Assembly (NCBI RefSeq): GCF_001715195.1
Contig: NZ_MDWE01000001.1
Coordinates: 109,912 to 173,911 of the forward strand
Direction: 5' to 3'
From: Rhodohalobacter halophilus
GTDB taxonomy: Bacteria; Bacteroidota; Rhodothermia; Balneolales; Balneolaceae
Length of the DNA stretch: 64,000 nt
Each line of letters begins with the position of its first letter. Position 1 is the first letter of the stretch. Under the pieces are notes generated by a model. The model was not told where the DNA came from and did not search any database. It saw nothing but the letters and a program-made list of their open reading frames with translations. Of this stretch, positions 19,271 through 28,819 are shown piece by piece. Made by a program: the position numbers and the translations under genes.

Positions 19271-19707
19271 CCATCAGACCGGTTTTCCAGATGTAATAAA
19301 AAATGATCCGGAGCCTTGAGGGGCCGACGGGTTTTACTGTCTGTAAAACAGAGATTTACCTGTCCCAATACATTTGGATTTTCACTTCGATCAGTAAAAA
19401 TTCTGTAGAATGTTTCGAGCCGAACCAGCGGTTTATCAAAAACAGAAACCTCTATCCTCATCTGCTCATCATAAAAGACCGGAGCTTTATACTCTATTTG
19501 AGAGTAGATAACCGGTAGCATAATTCCTTCATCTTCCAGTTTTTTGTAAGAAAAACCAAGAGAACGAATCATCTCGGTTCGGGCAACTTCAAAATACTCC
19601 AGGTATCTACCATAATAGACATACCCCATCTGATCCGTCTCACCATACCTGCTTCTAAGCGTATGGCTGTAATTCAGAACCGGATCGTTTTCCGGGAAAT
19701 CAATCAT
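19267..19707 (-). CDS. Acyl-CoA thioesterase, 4-hydroxybenzoyl-CoA thioesterase (YbgC-like) fold
   Basis: 146 residues of single hot-dog fold. The segment RYGETDQMGYVYYGRYLEYFEVARTEMI (conserved Asp in ETDQMG at about residue 24) is the 4HBT/YbgC active-site region. The family hydrolyses acyl-CoA or acyl-ACP thioesters, and in Tol-Pal clusters acts on phospholipid precursors. The gene abuts accA (shared base 19707) and overlaps the DUF2085 gene, giving a lipid-related neighbourhood: accA, thioesterase, cdsA. Substrate specificity cannot be read from the sequence. Confidence 0.88.
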   Translation of the reverse strand: MIDFPENDPVLNYSHTLRSRYGETDQMGYVYYGRYLEYFEVARTEMIRSLGFSYKKLEDEGIMLPVIYSQIEYKAPVFYDEQMRIEVSVFDKPLVRLETFYRIFTDRSENPNVLGQVNLCFTDSKTRRPLKAPDHFLLHLENRSDG

Positions 19708-20687
19708 TACGATTTACTGTTTTTACCGGAAGCTGTCTCCCATACCCCCATCGATGCGTACTTCTCTATACGCTGATCAATCAGTTTATCGGCGCTCAAT
19801 TTCTTGAGCTTTTTCAAGCTTTTGAGAATTTGAGCTTTAACCGCTTCTGCAGCCTTGCTATAATCGCGGTGGGCTCCGCCAAGCGGTTCAGGGATTATAC
19901 CGTCAATAACTTTCAGTTCGAGCAAATCTTTTGCTGTAGGTTTTAGTGCCGAAGCAGCCTGTTCTTTGTAATCCCATGTTTTCCAAAGTATGGACGAGCA
20001 TGACTCAGGAGCAATAACCGAATACCAGGTGTTTTCCATCATATAAACTTCATTGCCCATTCCAATACCAATGGCTCCGCCACTGGCGCCCTCCCCAATT
20101 ATAATGGCAATCATGGGCACTTCGAGTACGGCCATCATTTTCAGATTTTTGGCGATCGCCTCAGCCTGTCCGCGCTCTTCTGCCTCCAGGCCGGGGTAAG
20201 CACCCGGCGTATCGATCAGTGTTATCACAGGTATGCCAAATTTTTCTGCCATTTTCATCAGGCGATGTGCTTTACGGTAGCCTTCGGGATTGGCCATTCC
20301 AAAGTTTCTGTACTGCCGGCTTTTGGTATCACGTCCTTTCTGGTGCCCCATAATCATCACCGACTGCCCGTCAATAGTTGCCAATCCACCCACAATCGCT
20401 TTATCATCGGAGTGATATCGGTCGCCGTGGAGTTCAATAAAATCATCAGTAATCCGCTCAATATAGTCGAGCGTGTACGGGCGCTCGGGGTGACGAGCTA
20501 ACTGCACTCTTTGCCAGCGTGTAAGGTTCGAAAAAATCGATTCACGAAGCTGATCCGCTTTTTTCCGAAGCCGGTCTATTTCAGGCTTCAGTACTTCATC
20601 ATCTACAGAAATTTCCTGCAGTTCATCAATTTTCTTTTCCAGATCAGCAATTGGCTGTTCAAAATCGAGATATTGCATAATGTTCAA
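19707..20687 (-). CDS. accA: Acetyl-CoA carboxylase carboxyltransferase subunit alpha
   Basis: Carboxyltransferase alpha subunit that, with AccD, moves the carboxyl group from biotin-AccB to acetyl-CoA in the first step of fatty-acid synthesis. 326 residues. The N-terminal helical part ([20 protein letters not shown]) precedes the crotonase-type core: [72 protein letters not shown]. Length and motifs match AccA closely. An internal ATG three codons in (20678) is an alternative start. Nearby thioesterase and cdsA fit a lipid-synthesis context. Confidence 0.97.
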   Translation of the reverse strand: MNIMQYLDFEQPIADLEKKIDELQEISVDDEVLKPEIDRLRKKADQLRESIFSNLTRWQRVQLARHPERPYTLDYIERITDDFIELHGDRYHSDDKAIVGGLATIDGQSVMIMGHQKGRDTKSRQYRNFGMANPEGYRKAHRLMKMAEKFGIPVITLIDTPGAYPGLEAEERGQAEAIAKNLKMMAVLEVPMIAIIIGEGASGGAIGIGMGNEVYMMENTWYSVIAPESCSSILWKTWDYKEQAASALKPTAKDLLELKVIDGIIPEPLGGAHRDYSKAAEAVKAQILKSLKKLKKLSADKLIDQRIEKYASMGVWETASGKNSKS

Positions 20688-20745
20688 TTTGATTTAAGCA
20701 GAGATTTAATATAATAACAATTCTGCTGCGTATCGTACACTTTTC

Positions 20746-21081
20746 TTATTCTGAAATTTCCATTTTTTCGGCAAAATAGGCGCAAAAATCACGCATATCG
20801 CCACTTATTCTCGGGTCGTTGATAGACTTTTCAAGCGTATCTGCCATGGTTACGAGTGTTTGATGGAAAAAAATCTTCATCTCATCTACGGTCATATCTT
20901 TGGTCCAAAGATCGAGCCGTAATGTATCTTTTCGAGTGTGATCCCACATGGAAAGGATCATGGCCCGGCAACTCGCCTCATCATATCCCTGCAAGTCTGT
21001 TGCATTCCACTGTATGTTTTCGGGGATGTTTTTCTCATCCAGTTCAACTTCAATATTGATCTTCTTACTCTTATCAGACAT
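20746..21081 (-). CDS. gldC: GldC-like gliding motility protein
   Basis: 111 residues, matching GldC in size and in the run RLDLWTKDMTVDEMKIFFHQ near residues 60-80, followed by DFCAYFAEKMEI at the C-terminus. GldC is a small soluble protein known from Flavobacterium gliding, which is linked to the type IX secretion system. It sits between rluD (7 bp away) and accA, in the middle of housekeeping genes rather than with other gld genes. Together with PorX at 27236 it indicates that this organism may have T9SS/gliding functions, but no core T9SS structural gene is in the window. Confidence 0.85.
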   Translation of the reverse strand: MSDKSKKINIEVELDEKNIPENIQWNATDLQGYDEASCRAMILSMWDHTRKDTLRLDLWTKDMTVDEMKIFFHQTLVTMADTLEKSINDPRISGDMRDFCAYFAEKMEISE

Positions 21082-21088
21082 AATTTTA

Positions 21089-22093
21089 TTATGGTTTACA
21101 ATTTGTTCTCAGCATATCCAGCACGAACTGAAAATCTTCGGGCAGTTCGGAATCAAACGCCACATATTCTTCCGTGCCGGGATGAATAAATCCAAGGGTT
21201 TTTGCGTGAAGGGCCTGTCGGTTCAGTTTGGCAAACAGGTTGTTGAACATTGCTTTCCGAGATCCCGTGTTGGGCCCATAACGAACTGAATCCCCACCAT
21301 ACGTTTGATCTCCAAACACATAGTTGTGTTGGTGCTGCATATGAACCCGAATTTGATGGGTACGGCCGGTTTCAAGATTTATTTGAAGCAGTGCCAGGTG
21401 ATCAAATTGTTCAATGATCTCAAAATGAGTCACGGCTTTCTTGCCTCTGTTCTCCTTCAGCACCGTCATAATTTTTCTATCTTGCGGAGACCGGCCGATA
21501 TTCCCTTCAATTGTTCCGCTCTCAGGAGGATTTCCCCACACCAATGCCCAGTAGGTGCGATCCACACTCTTTTTAGCAAACTGTGCCGAGAGTTTTTTAT
21601 GAGCCACTTCGTTTTTTGCCACTACAAGCAGGCCGCTTGTATCTTTATCCAGCCTATGCACAATCCCCGGACGAACGGTCTCTTCCTCCTCTTTAGACAG
21701 ACTATCTGCATGATAAAGCAATCCATTTACCATGGTGCCGGACCAATTCCCAAATGCGGGATGCACCACCATACCGGCCTCTTTATTCACCACTATGATG
21801 TCATCGTCCTCATATACAATATTAATTGGGATGTCTTCCGGCTTTGCTTCGGGCGCCGGAGGTTTAGGCAGGCTGATCTCAATTTTATCACCCGGCTGCA
21901 TGATGTAGGATGATTTTTCAATCTTTCCATTTACCAACACATGTCCGTCCTTAATCGCTTTTTGCACCTTATTTCGTGATGCATTCTGAACAAACGAGGT
22001 GATATACTTATCCAAACGAATATCCGTATGCTGCCCTTCGGGTACATTGAGCAGATATTCCGTTCTGTGGGGGTTTTCTCTTTCAACTAACAT
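21089..22093 (-). CDS. rluD: RluD-family 23S rRNA pseudouridine synthase
   Basis: 334 residues. An S4 RNA-binding domain occupies the N-terminus (RLDKYITSFVQNASRNKVQKAIKDGHVLVNG split over 26-56). The catalytic domain carries PGIVHRLDKDTSGLLVVAKN, in which Asp149 is the conserved nucleophile, and later RKIMTVLKENRGKKAVTHFE and GRTHQIRVH. It is classed as RluD-like on domain order; the precise target uridines cannot be fixed here. GldC follows 7 bp downstream on the same strand. Confidence 0.92.
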   Translation of the reverse strand: MLVERENPHRTEYLLNVPEGQHTDIRLDKYITSFVQNASRNKVQKAIKDGHVLVNGKIEKSSYIMQPGDKIEISLPKPPAPEAKPEDIPINIVYEDDDIIVVNKEAGMVVHPAFGNWSGTMVNGLLYHADSLSKEEEETVRPGIVHRLDKDTSGLLVVAKNEVAHKKLSAQFAKKSVDRTYWALVWGNPPESGTIEGNIGRSPQDRKIMTVLKENRGKKAVTHFEIIEQFDHLALLQINLETGRTHQIRVHMQHQHNYVFGDQTYGGDSVRYGPNTGSRKAMFNNLFAKLNRQALHAKTLGFIHPGTEEYVAFDSELPEDFQFVLDMLRTNCKP

Positions 22094-22160
22094 GCAGGCA
22101 AAAATACAAAAAATCTCCGTTCCTATTCAGTTGGTTCGCAGATCAAAAATAACAGTTTAA

Positions 22161-23402
22161 TTATTGACGTGAACTATCTGCGGTGTTCTGTTTCACTTTC
22201 TGTCTCAGCTGCATTTCTGTTTCGAAAAGCTCGCCTTCTCGAATCAGTTCAACTCGCATGTCGTCGCCTACATCATAATCACGCAACAATGCCCAGGCGT
22301 GCATTTCACTCATCACCCGTTCATCCCCAATTTTAACAATTACATCTCCTGGAAGTATACCGCACTCAAAAGCTGGTCCGTTTTTATTCACACTGGTGAC
22401 CAAAAGGCCTTGTACATACGGCAATCGGTACCTGTAAATCAGTTGTTCTGTCATGGAAGTAAACTCCATACCGGGGTCGTAATCCAACATTACCACACCG
22501 CTAGTCAGTAGCTGAGATATAATTTTCTCTATCCGGTTACTGGGAATGGCAAAGCTCAGCCCAACAAAACCGGCACTCGTACCCCCGGTATAGATAAACG
22601 TGTTCATTCCAATAACCTCGCCATTGCTGTTTAGTAAAGGCCCTCCCGAATTCCCACGGTTGATGGCAGCATCCGTCTGGATCATATCTATATACACTCT
22701 GGGGTTGTTTGGGTTAGCGCGAAAGTCCCGATTCTTTGCGCTGATTACACCTACTGTCACCGTTGGCTGGCCGTCATCAAACAGACCGAAGGGGTTGCCA
22801 AGTGCAATAGACCACTCCCCGACAATCACACTGTCTGAATCAGTAAAATTGAGGAAGGGAAATGTTTGATCTGAACGGATACGAATCAAGGCAATATCCG
22901 TCAATTCATCTACACCAACCAGTTCCGCATCAAATGTGGAACCATCACCGAGAGAGATTGAAATTTCGGACGGATCGCTCCCTACCACATGCTGATTGGT
23001 AACCACAAGCCCATCTTCGCTGATTATGAATCCCGACCCCATGTTGGTGTTTTCGCGGGGCATTTGTTCACCAAAAAAGAAACGGAAAAATTCATCTCTT
23101 GGGTTATCCGGTCGCCGAATGGGTTCAGTTGCCATAATACTCACAACCGCGGCACTGCCAATTTCAACAGCTCGGGTAATTGCATTTTCGCGGGTCGATT
23201 CTATCCGGGATTCTATATCCCGAGGCTCCCCGTATGGATTTTCAACATCCCGGGGGGGTATCACTCCCTGCTCGTCAAGATATGCGGCAGAGAACGGAGG
23301 CCGTTCAGAAGCCGATTCATCAGATTGACTGCCCTCCGGCTGACAAGCCGCCACCATCAGCAGTGCTGCTCCAAGTACAATATAGAGTGTTTTTCGATTC
23401 AA
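22161..23402 (-). CDS. DegP/DegQ-like trypsin-type serine protease lipoprotein
   Basis: 413 residues with a lipoprotein signal ending LMVAAC (Cys20), so it is anchored in the periplasmic face of a membrane. The protease domain holds the triad His138 (TNQHVVGS), Asp169 (DELTDIALI) and Ser252 (NRGNSGGPLL). A single PDZ domain follows (LLVTSVNKNGPAFECGILPGDVIVKIGD). One PDZ makes it closer to DegS in layout than DegP. It overlaps the DHH gene by 4 nt (23399-23402), so the two are coupled despite no obvious common function. Confidence 0.92.
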   Translation of the reverse strand: MNRKTLYIVLGAALLMVAACQPEGSQSDESASERPPFSAAYLDEQGVIPPRDVENPYGEPRDIESRIESTRENAITRAVEIGSAAVVSIMATEPIRRPDNPRDEFFRFFFGEQMPRENTNMGSGFIISEDGLVVTNQHVVGSDPSEISISLGDGSTFDAELVGVDELTDIALIRIRSDQTFPFLNFTDSDSVIVGEWSIALGNPFGLFDDGQPTVTVGVISAKNRDFRANPNNPRVYIDMIQTDAAINRGNSGGPLLNSNGEVIGMNTFIYTGGTSAGFVGLSFAIPSNRIEKIISQLLTSGVVMLDYDPGMEFTSMTEQLIYRYRLPYVQGLLVTSVNKNGPAFECGILPGDVIVKIGDERVMSEMHAWALLRDYDVGDDMRVELIREGELFETEMQLRQKVKQNTADSSRQ

Positions 23403-24373
23403 GCTTTTTTCAACTGTTTCTTACCAATTTCTATCACATCATCAATTGCCTGTTCCAGCGGACCGGGATGCCAGGCACCGGCTGCCTTTTTGTGTCCGCC
23501 GCCATCCAGTTGCCGCGCCCACACATTAACATCCACATCACTTCGCGACCTCAGGCTCATCTTAACGCCCTCTTCATCCAGATCTTTTAATAAAATTGCA
23601 GCTTTAACTCCCGCAATACTGAGCGGATAACTTACAAATCCTTCCGTATCACTATTTGTTGTACCGGTTTCTTTGAGCATCTCTTGGGTAACGTACATCA
23701 CTGCAATCTGATTGCTTTCATACAACTTGATGGTACCTAAAGCCAGACTCAACAATTTGTATTGAGCCTCTGTTTTGGTTGAAAAAACCTGCTCAGCAAC
23801 AATATTCGGTTTGAAATCCCCTCTACGTAAAATATCAGCTACAGCCTCCAGCGTTTCCGGCGTTACACTGTCAAACTGTAAAGAACCTGTATCGGTAATA
23901 ATTCCTGTATAGAGAGCCATTGCAGCACTCGTGTCCAGCTGTTCGGGATTGTGCTCTTTGTATAGATTGTAAATTAGCTCGCAGGTTGAGGAAGCGCCCG
24001 GAACAGATATTTGCAGGTCAAATTCATCGTTCGGATCGGGGTGGTGGTCAATCATCCATACGGGCATATCCATTCCTTTATACCAGTTATCGGAATGAGA
24101 AAACCTGTGAAGGGCATTCCCATCCACCAAAATAAGCAGATCGAATGTTGCGATCTTTTCGATATCAAACTCCTGAACAGTAAATTTCTCCTGAAGCCAT
24201 TCAAGGTTAACCGGAACATCATCATCGTTAAAAGCCTCTGCCTCAAAACCATTTTTTTGCAGCCAAAGAGAAAGCCCTACTTGTGCACCTATACAGTCTC
24301 CATCAGGTCGAATGTGAGAAATAACACCTATTCGATTATAGTTTTTTATCTTTTCGATGAATTCTTTAAACAT
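23399..24373 (-). CDS. DHH-family phosphoesterase (NrnA/bifunctional oligoribonuclease-like)
   Basis: 324 residues. DHH domain motifs are GVISHIRPDGDCIGAQ (residues ~15-30), LLILVDGNALHRF, and the diagnostic MIDHHPDP. The DHHA1 substrate-binding region follows, ending in VNVWARQLDGGGHKKAAGAW. The family degrades nanoRNA, pAp or c-di-AMP intermediates using Mn2+ or Co2+; the substrate here is not determined. First gene of the long minus-strand block, divergent from the TPK gene across 125 bp. Confidence 0.92.
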   Translation of the reverse strand: MFKEFIEKIKNYNRIGVISHIRPDGDCIGAQVGLSLWLQKNGFEAEAFNDDDVPVNLEWLQEKFTVQEFDIEKIATFDLLILVDGNALHRFSHSDNWYKGMDMPVWMIDHHPDPNDEFDLQISVPGASSTCELIYNLYKEHNPEQLDTSAAMALYTGIITDTGSLQFDSVTPETLEAVADILRRGDFKPNIVAEQVFSTKTEAQYKLLSLALGTIKLYESNQIAVMYVTQEMLKETGTTNSDTEGFVSYPLSIAGVKAAILLKDLDEEGVKMSLRSRSDVDVNVWARQLDGGGHKKAAGAWHPGPLEQAIDDVIEIGKKQLKKA

Positions 24374-24498
24374 AATTTTTTATCCTGATACTCATTTTTA
24401 AATCGGCATCTTACCCGATTTTTGAAAAGACATTAACGTACCTGTTATTAGGGTAAAACGTCAAATAAAATTTTTACTTCAACTTAATACACAAACGG

Positions 24499-25122
24499 AT
24501 GAATGTTGTAATTTTATGTGACGGCACACCCCCAAAACCAGAACAACTTAAAAAGGAATTAAAGAACTCCTCACTATTTATCGCAGCCGATGGTGGAGCA
24601 TTTACAGCAGATCGGATGGGAGTACATCCGGATGTAATTATCGGGGATCTTGACAGTTATCAAAAAACGGGGCAAGAACCGGGAGAGGTTATTCACGATC
24701 CCGATCAGGAGACTAACGACCTGGAGAAAGCTCTTGCCTATGCCTACAAAATGGAAGCAAACCATGTGACTGTTTTCGGGGCAACCGGGAAACGACTCGA
24801 TCACACTTTAAAGAACCTCTCTGTTTTAAAACAGTTCCATAATCAATTTGAGTCCATCATTTTCAAAGACCGTTATTCAGATCTGTTTCTGCTTCCCATA
24901 CATTTCGAAACAGAACTTCCCATGAAAACAACCGTATCACTTTTTCCCCTATCGGGCAAGGTTGACGGGATCTCAACAAGAGGATTAAAATACTCACTTA
25001 CTGATGGAGTTCTGGAAAATGGTGTACAGGATGGAAGTTCGAATGAAACAATTGAAAATAAAATCGAAATTGTCCATAAAAAGGGAGACCTTCTCATCTT
25101 CATTAATCACAAAACTGACTAA
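24499..25122 (+). CDS. Thiamine diphosphokinase
   Basis: 207 residues. Converts thiamine plus ATP to thiamine pyrophosphate in the cytoplasm. The catalytic region contains FIAADGGAFTADRMGVHPDVIIGDLDS (about 28-55), an Asp-rich active site, then ETNDLEKALAYAYKM and VFGATGKRLDHTLKNL. The thiamine-binding C-terminal domain follows, with GISTRGLKYSL and GSSNE. The symporter gene begins 2 nt beyond the stop, so they are co-transcribed; thiamine-linked transport is a possible but unproved implication. Confidence 0.92.
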   Translation: MNVVILCDGTPPKPEQLKKELKNSSLFIAADGGAFTADRMGVHPDVIIGDLDSYQKTGQEPGEVIHDPDQETNDLEKALAYAYKMEANHVTVFGATGKRLDHTLKNLSVLKQFHNQFESIIFKDRYSDLFLLPIHFETELPMKTTVSLFPLSGKVDGISTRGLKYSLTDGVLENGVQDGSSNETIENKIEIVHKKGDLLIFINHKTD

Positions 25123-25124
25123 CT

Positions 25125-26537
25125 GTGGACGCTACTTTTTCGGGACTGGACTGGCTGCTGGTTGCAAGTTATTTCTTTTTTCTTATTTGGTTAAGCTGGA
25201 AAAAAGGGTGGTCATCAGACAATGAAGAGGAATTTTTACTCAGTGGAAGAAAAGTTACACTTCCCGCTTTTGTGGCCACGCTGGTTTCTACCTGGTACGG
25301 CGGAATTCTGGGTGTCGGCGAATGGAGCTATCAATACGGAATATCCCAATGGCTGATTCTGGGTGCTCCGTTTTATATCTTCTCGGCTATATTTGCCATC
25401 TTTCTGGCGGGTAAAATTCGCCTCAATAAAGCTTTAACGATTCCCGAAGCGATCGCCAACCGATACAGCGAACGAGCAGGACGCTTAAGTGCGCTCCCAA
25501 TATTTATCCTGGTAAGCCCCGCACCCTACATTTTAATGCTCGGTCTTCTGTTCCAGTTTCTATCCGGCGGTGATGCACCCTTTCTCTTTTACGCTTCACT
25601 CGTGGCACTGTTTTCCGTTCTCTATATCACCATTGGCGGATTTGGAGCCGTTATTCGAACAGATATCCTTCAAATTATCCTGATGTTCTCAGGGTTTATT
25701 ATTCTGTTGATGTTTGCCGTTGGAACATTCGGTGGTTTCGGGGAGCTTTCTGATGCTGTCACCGATGTACACTTCGATATAAGCGGCGGCAACTCCATCC
25801 AATATATTTTGGTGTGGTTTTTTATTGCCCTTTGGACCTTTGTTGATCCAAGCTTCCACCAGCGAGCAGCCGCGGCAGAATCTCCCTCCACTGCCCGAAA
25901 AGGAATTTTTGTCTCTATACTTTTCTGGATGGGGTTCGATTTTCTGACCGCTTTTGCCGGACTCTACGCATTTGCCATTCTGGGTCCCGGTCTTGAACAG
26001 CCGGTTTTGGCTTACCCACTACTTGCAGATCAAATCTTGCCTATCGGCTTGAAAGGACTCTTTTTTGTTTCACTGCTGGCCACCATCATGTCTACCCTGG
26101 ACAGCTACCTGTTTATTTCGGGTCAGACACTGGGTCGTGACTTTCTGGTAAAGTACTTTCCACAAACCAATCCAAACCTACTCACGCGCATCGGAATTTT
26201 GGTTTCCGCACTTCTCGGCATTTTACTGATTATTGTCTATCCAAGCGTAATCGATTTATGGTATGTTATCGGTTCGGTTTTTATTCCCGGATTGCTGGTT
26301 CCCGTTTTAGGCATCTATCTGAGACCGTTCAGGCTAAAAAATGCTTATGCGATCGGAACCATTATTGGCGCTTCAGCCGTCTCGTTTATCTGGCTTATTT
26401 TGGGAACCTGGCAACCACATCAGGCCGAAGGGTATGCATTCTTTGGGGTTGAACCGTTTTACCCCGGCTTGGCAACCGCCATTATTATCTGGCTAATTGG
26501 GAGAGATGGAGCTGAGGATGAGCATCTGTCAGGTTAA
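25125..26537 (+). CDS. Sodium:solute symporter family transporter
   Basis: 470 residues, about 13 TM helices, start GTG at 25125. Fold and motifs match SSS (PF00474): the N-terminal span LLVASYFFFLIWLSWKKGW, then FLLSGRKVTLPAFVATLVSTWYGG, and the family-typical GGFGAVIRTDILQIILMF and LATIMSTLDSYLFISGQTLGRD. The transported solute is unknown. It is translationally adjacent to thiamine pyrophosphokinase (2 nt). Its 3' end overlaps the 26534-26821 gene by 4 nt on the opposite strand. Confidence 0.9.
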   Translation: MDATFSGLDWLLVASYFFFLIWLSWKKGWSSDNEEEFLLSGRKVTLPAFVATLVSTWYGGILGVGEWSYQYGISQWLILGAPFYIFSAIFAIFLAGKIRLNKALTIPEAIANRYSERAGRLSALPIFILVSPAPYILMLGLLFQFLSGGDAPFLFYASLVALFSVLYITIGGFGAVIRTDILQIILMFSGFIILLMFAVGTFGGFGELSDAVTDVHFDISGGNSIQYILVWFFIALWTFVDPSFHQRAAAAESPSTARKGIFVSILFWMGFDFLTAFAGLYAFAILGPGLEQPVLAYPLLADQILPIGLKGLFFVSLLATIMSTLDSYLFISGQTLGRDFLVKYFPQTNPNLLTRIGILVSALLGILLIIVYPSVIDLWYVIGSVFIPGLLVPVLGIYLRPFRLKNAYAIGTIIGASAVSFIWLILGTWQPHQAEGYAFFGVEPFYPGLATAIIIWLIGRDGAEDEHLSG

Positions 26538-26821
26538 GTTGATTTAAGCAGATGGCTCAGATTCAACTTATGGATCGGGATCAGATATTTGTTTGAAAAT
26601 ACATCTTTTTGAATACCAAGAAGGCCGGTCCCCCTGAAATCAACCACGCAGTAGTTATCTTCTGCACGAACTACCTCACCGATCCCATAATACTCCGGCG
26701 ATGGACCGTAGTACACAAGGTCACCCAACTGAATGGGGTTTATCGCCCTTCGGTGATATGGATAAATTACCGGCAAAAGATCAAGCCGATAGGATAGCCG
26801 TCGGTTTTTCGTACTCATCAT
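26534..26821 (-). CDS. Small conserved-looking hypothetical protein downstream of tsaE
   Basis: 95 residues, unknown family. It contains DLLPVIYPYHRRAINPIQLGDLVYYGP and GEVVRAEDNYCVVDFRGTGLLGIQKDVF, a beta-rich pattern like SH3/Tudor-type barrels. Its ATG overlaps the tsaE stop by 4 nt (ATGA), which makes translation with tsaE very likely and argues that it is real. It converges with the symporter gene, overlapping by 4 nt. Confidence 0.6.
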   Translation of the reverse strand: MMSTKNRRLSYRLDLLPVIYPYHRRAINPIQLGDLVYYGPSPEYYGIGEVVRAEDNYCVVDFRGTGLLGIQKDVFSNKYLIPIHKLNLSHLLKST

Positions 26822-27234
26822 TCAAATATAATTTCACGTCGGTTTGCACCTGCGTTTCTGATCGTAATAACTTTTGCATCATGTGGTATTATTTCCTCAA
26901 TTCTTTCAGGCCATTCCACCACACAAATGCCGTTTCCATATAAATACTCTTCTGCACCAATTTCAAGTGCTTCCTGTAAATGTTCGAGTCTGTAAAAGTC
27001 AAAATGGAACAGATCCATTCCATCTCCTTCATACTCATTGATTAAGGAAAAAGTGGGAGAAGTCACCTGATTTGCATCAATACCAAACGCTGTAACAAAG
27101 CCTTTTGTAAAATGAGTTTTTCCTGCGCCCAAATCACCTTTCAGGCAGATTACATCTCCCGGTTTACACTCTCCGGCAAACGATTTTGCAATTCGAAAAG
27201 TGTCCTGTTCACTGTTACTGATCTCTTTCTTCAT
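26818..27234 (-). CDS. tsaE: tRNA threonylcarbamoyladenosine biosynthesis ATPase TsaE
   Basis: 138 residues. P-loop protein of the t6A complex. The Walker A motif is CLKGDLGAGKTHFTKGF near residues 31-47; SPTFSLINEYEG and FDFYRLEHLQEALEIGAEEYL are the family's following motifs, and VVEWPERIEEIIP is the conserved C-terminal signature. It is 1 base downstream of porX, and overlaps the small protein downstream by 4 nt. The porX-tsaE neighbourhood occurs in Bacteroidota as far as I recall. Confidence 0.95.
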   Translation of the reverse strand: MKKEISNSEQDTFRIAKSFAGECKPGDVICLKGDLGAGKTHFTKGFVTAFGIDANQVTSPTFSLINEYEGDGMDLFHFDFYRLEHLQEALEIGAEEYLYGNGICVVEWPERIEEIIPHDAKVITIRNAGANRREIIFE

Positions 27235-27235
27235 C

Positions 27236-28780
27236 TCAGCTTTTCGATTTTAATACAGAAACAGGCAAAATCATCTCCTCCATAGAGGCACCGCCATGCT
27301 GGAATGTATCCCGGTAGCGGTTTTGAAATTTGTTGTAATTATTTGGGTACACAAAAAAGTAATCCTCTTTTGCAATAATATAGCTATTGGCCGGCGGATC
27401 TACTGGAAGCATGTACTCTTCGGGTTTATCGATATAAATAGCGGCACTCTCCTCCGCTCGCAAATTTCGTCCATACTTGTAGCGTAGATTCGTGGCCGCA
27501 TCTTTATCCCCAAATACTTTGGTATCGCGCAGAGCACGCACTGAACCGTGATCACTGGTCACAACTACGGTAACATCCTCATCGGCCAGCTCCTTGAAAA
27601 TTCTCAGAAGCGATGAGTGCTGAAACCAGGTCTCCGTCAACGACCGGAAAGCCGGAACATCCGGGGCAATCTGCTTAAGTACTTCAGAATCCGACCGGCT
27701 GTGAACAAGCGTATCCACAAAATTGTACACAATAGCCGTGAGCGGCGACTGCGTATAGTTGGAAATCTTACCGGCAATCCGGTTTCCATCCTCCGGATCG
27801 ATCACCTTCTCATACTTCACCTGATCGGCAAAATGATTCCGCTGCAGATATTTTTTTAAAAGCTCCTCTTCGTGGCGATTCAGGGATGTTTCGTCCTGCC
27901 CCATTTCCCAAAGCTGTGGATAGCGTCGTTTAATTTCCTGCGGATACATTCCTGAAAAAATGGCGTTCCTCGAATAGGGTGTGGCCGTTGGTAAAATAGA
28001 ATAGTAATAGTCGGTATCGATCGTGTAGTATTCAGAAAGAATCTGCTGAAAAAGTAGCCACTGATCGTACCGCATACAATCTATCAGAATAAAAACAACT
28101 TTTTCATCCTCTCTCAAACGTGGAAAAACTTTCTCCTGCATCAAAAACGGACTGAGCAGAGGTGCTTCATCATTTCCTTTTAACCAGCTTCTGTATTCCA
28201 TCTTGATGAAACGGCCAAACGCCTGGTTTGCCTGCTGAAACTGATCCTGAAGTACCTGCTGCAATCCCTCATCGCTCGATTCCAGATTCATCTCCCAGTG
28301 AGTCAGGGTTTTGTAAATATCTATCCACCCTTTCCAATCGGTGTCATCATTGAAGCGAGATGATAGTTCATTAAAGTTTTTCAGGTAGGTCTGAGCTGCT
28401 TTTTCATTCTGAATGCGCTGTTTATCCAGAATACGCTTAACCGTTAACAGAATTTGATTAGGATTGACAGGTTTAATCAGATAGTCTGAAATCTTGCTCC
28501 CAATCGCATCCTCCATAATCGACTCCTCCTCGCTTTTGGTGATCATCACCACCGGCAGTGAAGGCTGAATATTCTGTATTTGATCGAGTGTGGCAAGGCC
28601 GTCCATCCCCGGCATCTGTTCATCGAGGAAAACAATATCAAACGGTTCGCGCCGAATCATCGACACCGCATCTTCACCGTTTGCAACCGGTGTAATTTTG
28701 AATCCTTTATTTTCGAGAAAAATGATGTGCGCTTTCAGCTGATCGATCTCGTCGTCAGCCCATAAAATTCTGTTGGCCAT
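27236..28780 (-). CDS. porX: PorX: response regulator fused to PglZ alkaline-phosphatase-superfamily domain
   Basis: 514 residues. Residues 1-120 form a receiver domain: acidic pair Asp9-Asp10, phospho-acceptor Asp53 (DIVFLDEQ), Thr81 and Lys103 (YLIKP). After a helical linker comes a PglZ domain with metal-site residues in [11 protein letters not shown] (Asp234), the putative nucleophile Thr near 265-267 in [20 protein letters not shown], and the late [12 protein letters not shown] and [15 protein letters not shown] motifs. PorX is the T9SS regulator in Porphyromonas and its PglZ domain is reported to hydrolyse phosphodiesters. The cognate kinase PorY is not adjacent. tsaE follows after 1 base. 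Confidence 0.93.
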   Translation of the reverse strand: MANRILWADDEIDQLKAHIIFLENKGFKITPVANGEDAVSMIRREPFDIVFLDEQMPGMDGLATLDQIQNIQPSLPVVMITKSEEESIMEDAIGSKISDYLIKPVNPNQILLTVKRILDKQRIQNEKAAQTYLKNFNELSSRFNDDTDWKGWIDIYKTLTHWEMNLESSDEGLQQVLQDQFQQANQAFGRFIKMEYRSWLKGNDEAPLLSPFLMQEKVFPRLREDEKVVFILIDCMRYDQWLLFQQILSEYYTIDTDYYYSILPTATPYSRNAIFSGMYPQEIKRRYPQLWEMGQDETSLNRHEEELLKKYLQRNHFADQVKYEKVIDPEDGNRIAGKISNYTQSPLTAIVYNFVDTLVHSRSDSEVLKQIAPDVPAFRSLTETWFQHSSLLRIFKELADEDVTVVVTSDHGSVRALRDTKVFGDKDAATNLRYKYGRNLRAEESAAIYIDKPEEYMLPVDPPANSYIIAKEDYFFVYPNNYNKFQNRYRDTFQHGGASMEEMILPVSVLKSKS

Positions 28781-28819
28781 AAACTCTTTTTTTAAATTCT
28801 GTCTAAAAATAGTGAAAGC

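Noticed and set aside
21305..21913. Long plus-strand ORF (202 codons) opposite rluD
   Set aside because: It lies wholly within rluD, has no family features, and is the complementary-strand shadow of a well-supported gene.
22989..23630. Long plus-strand ORF (213 codons) opposite degQ/DHH genes
   Set aside because: It overlaps two convincing genes with full motifs and has no recognisable domain.
24374..24498. Candidate CIRCE-like or other named operator between the DHH and TPK genes
   Set aside because: I found no inverted repeat of a known type and no clear promoter pair there; not reported as a site.
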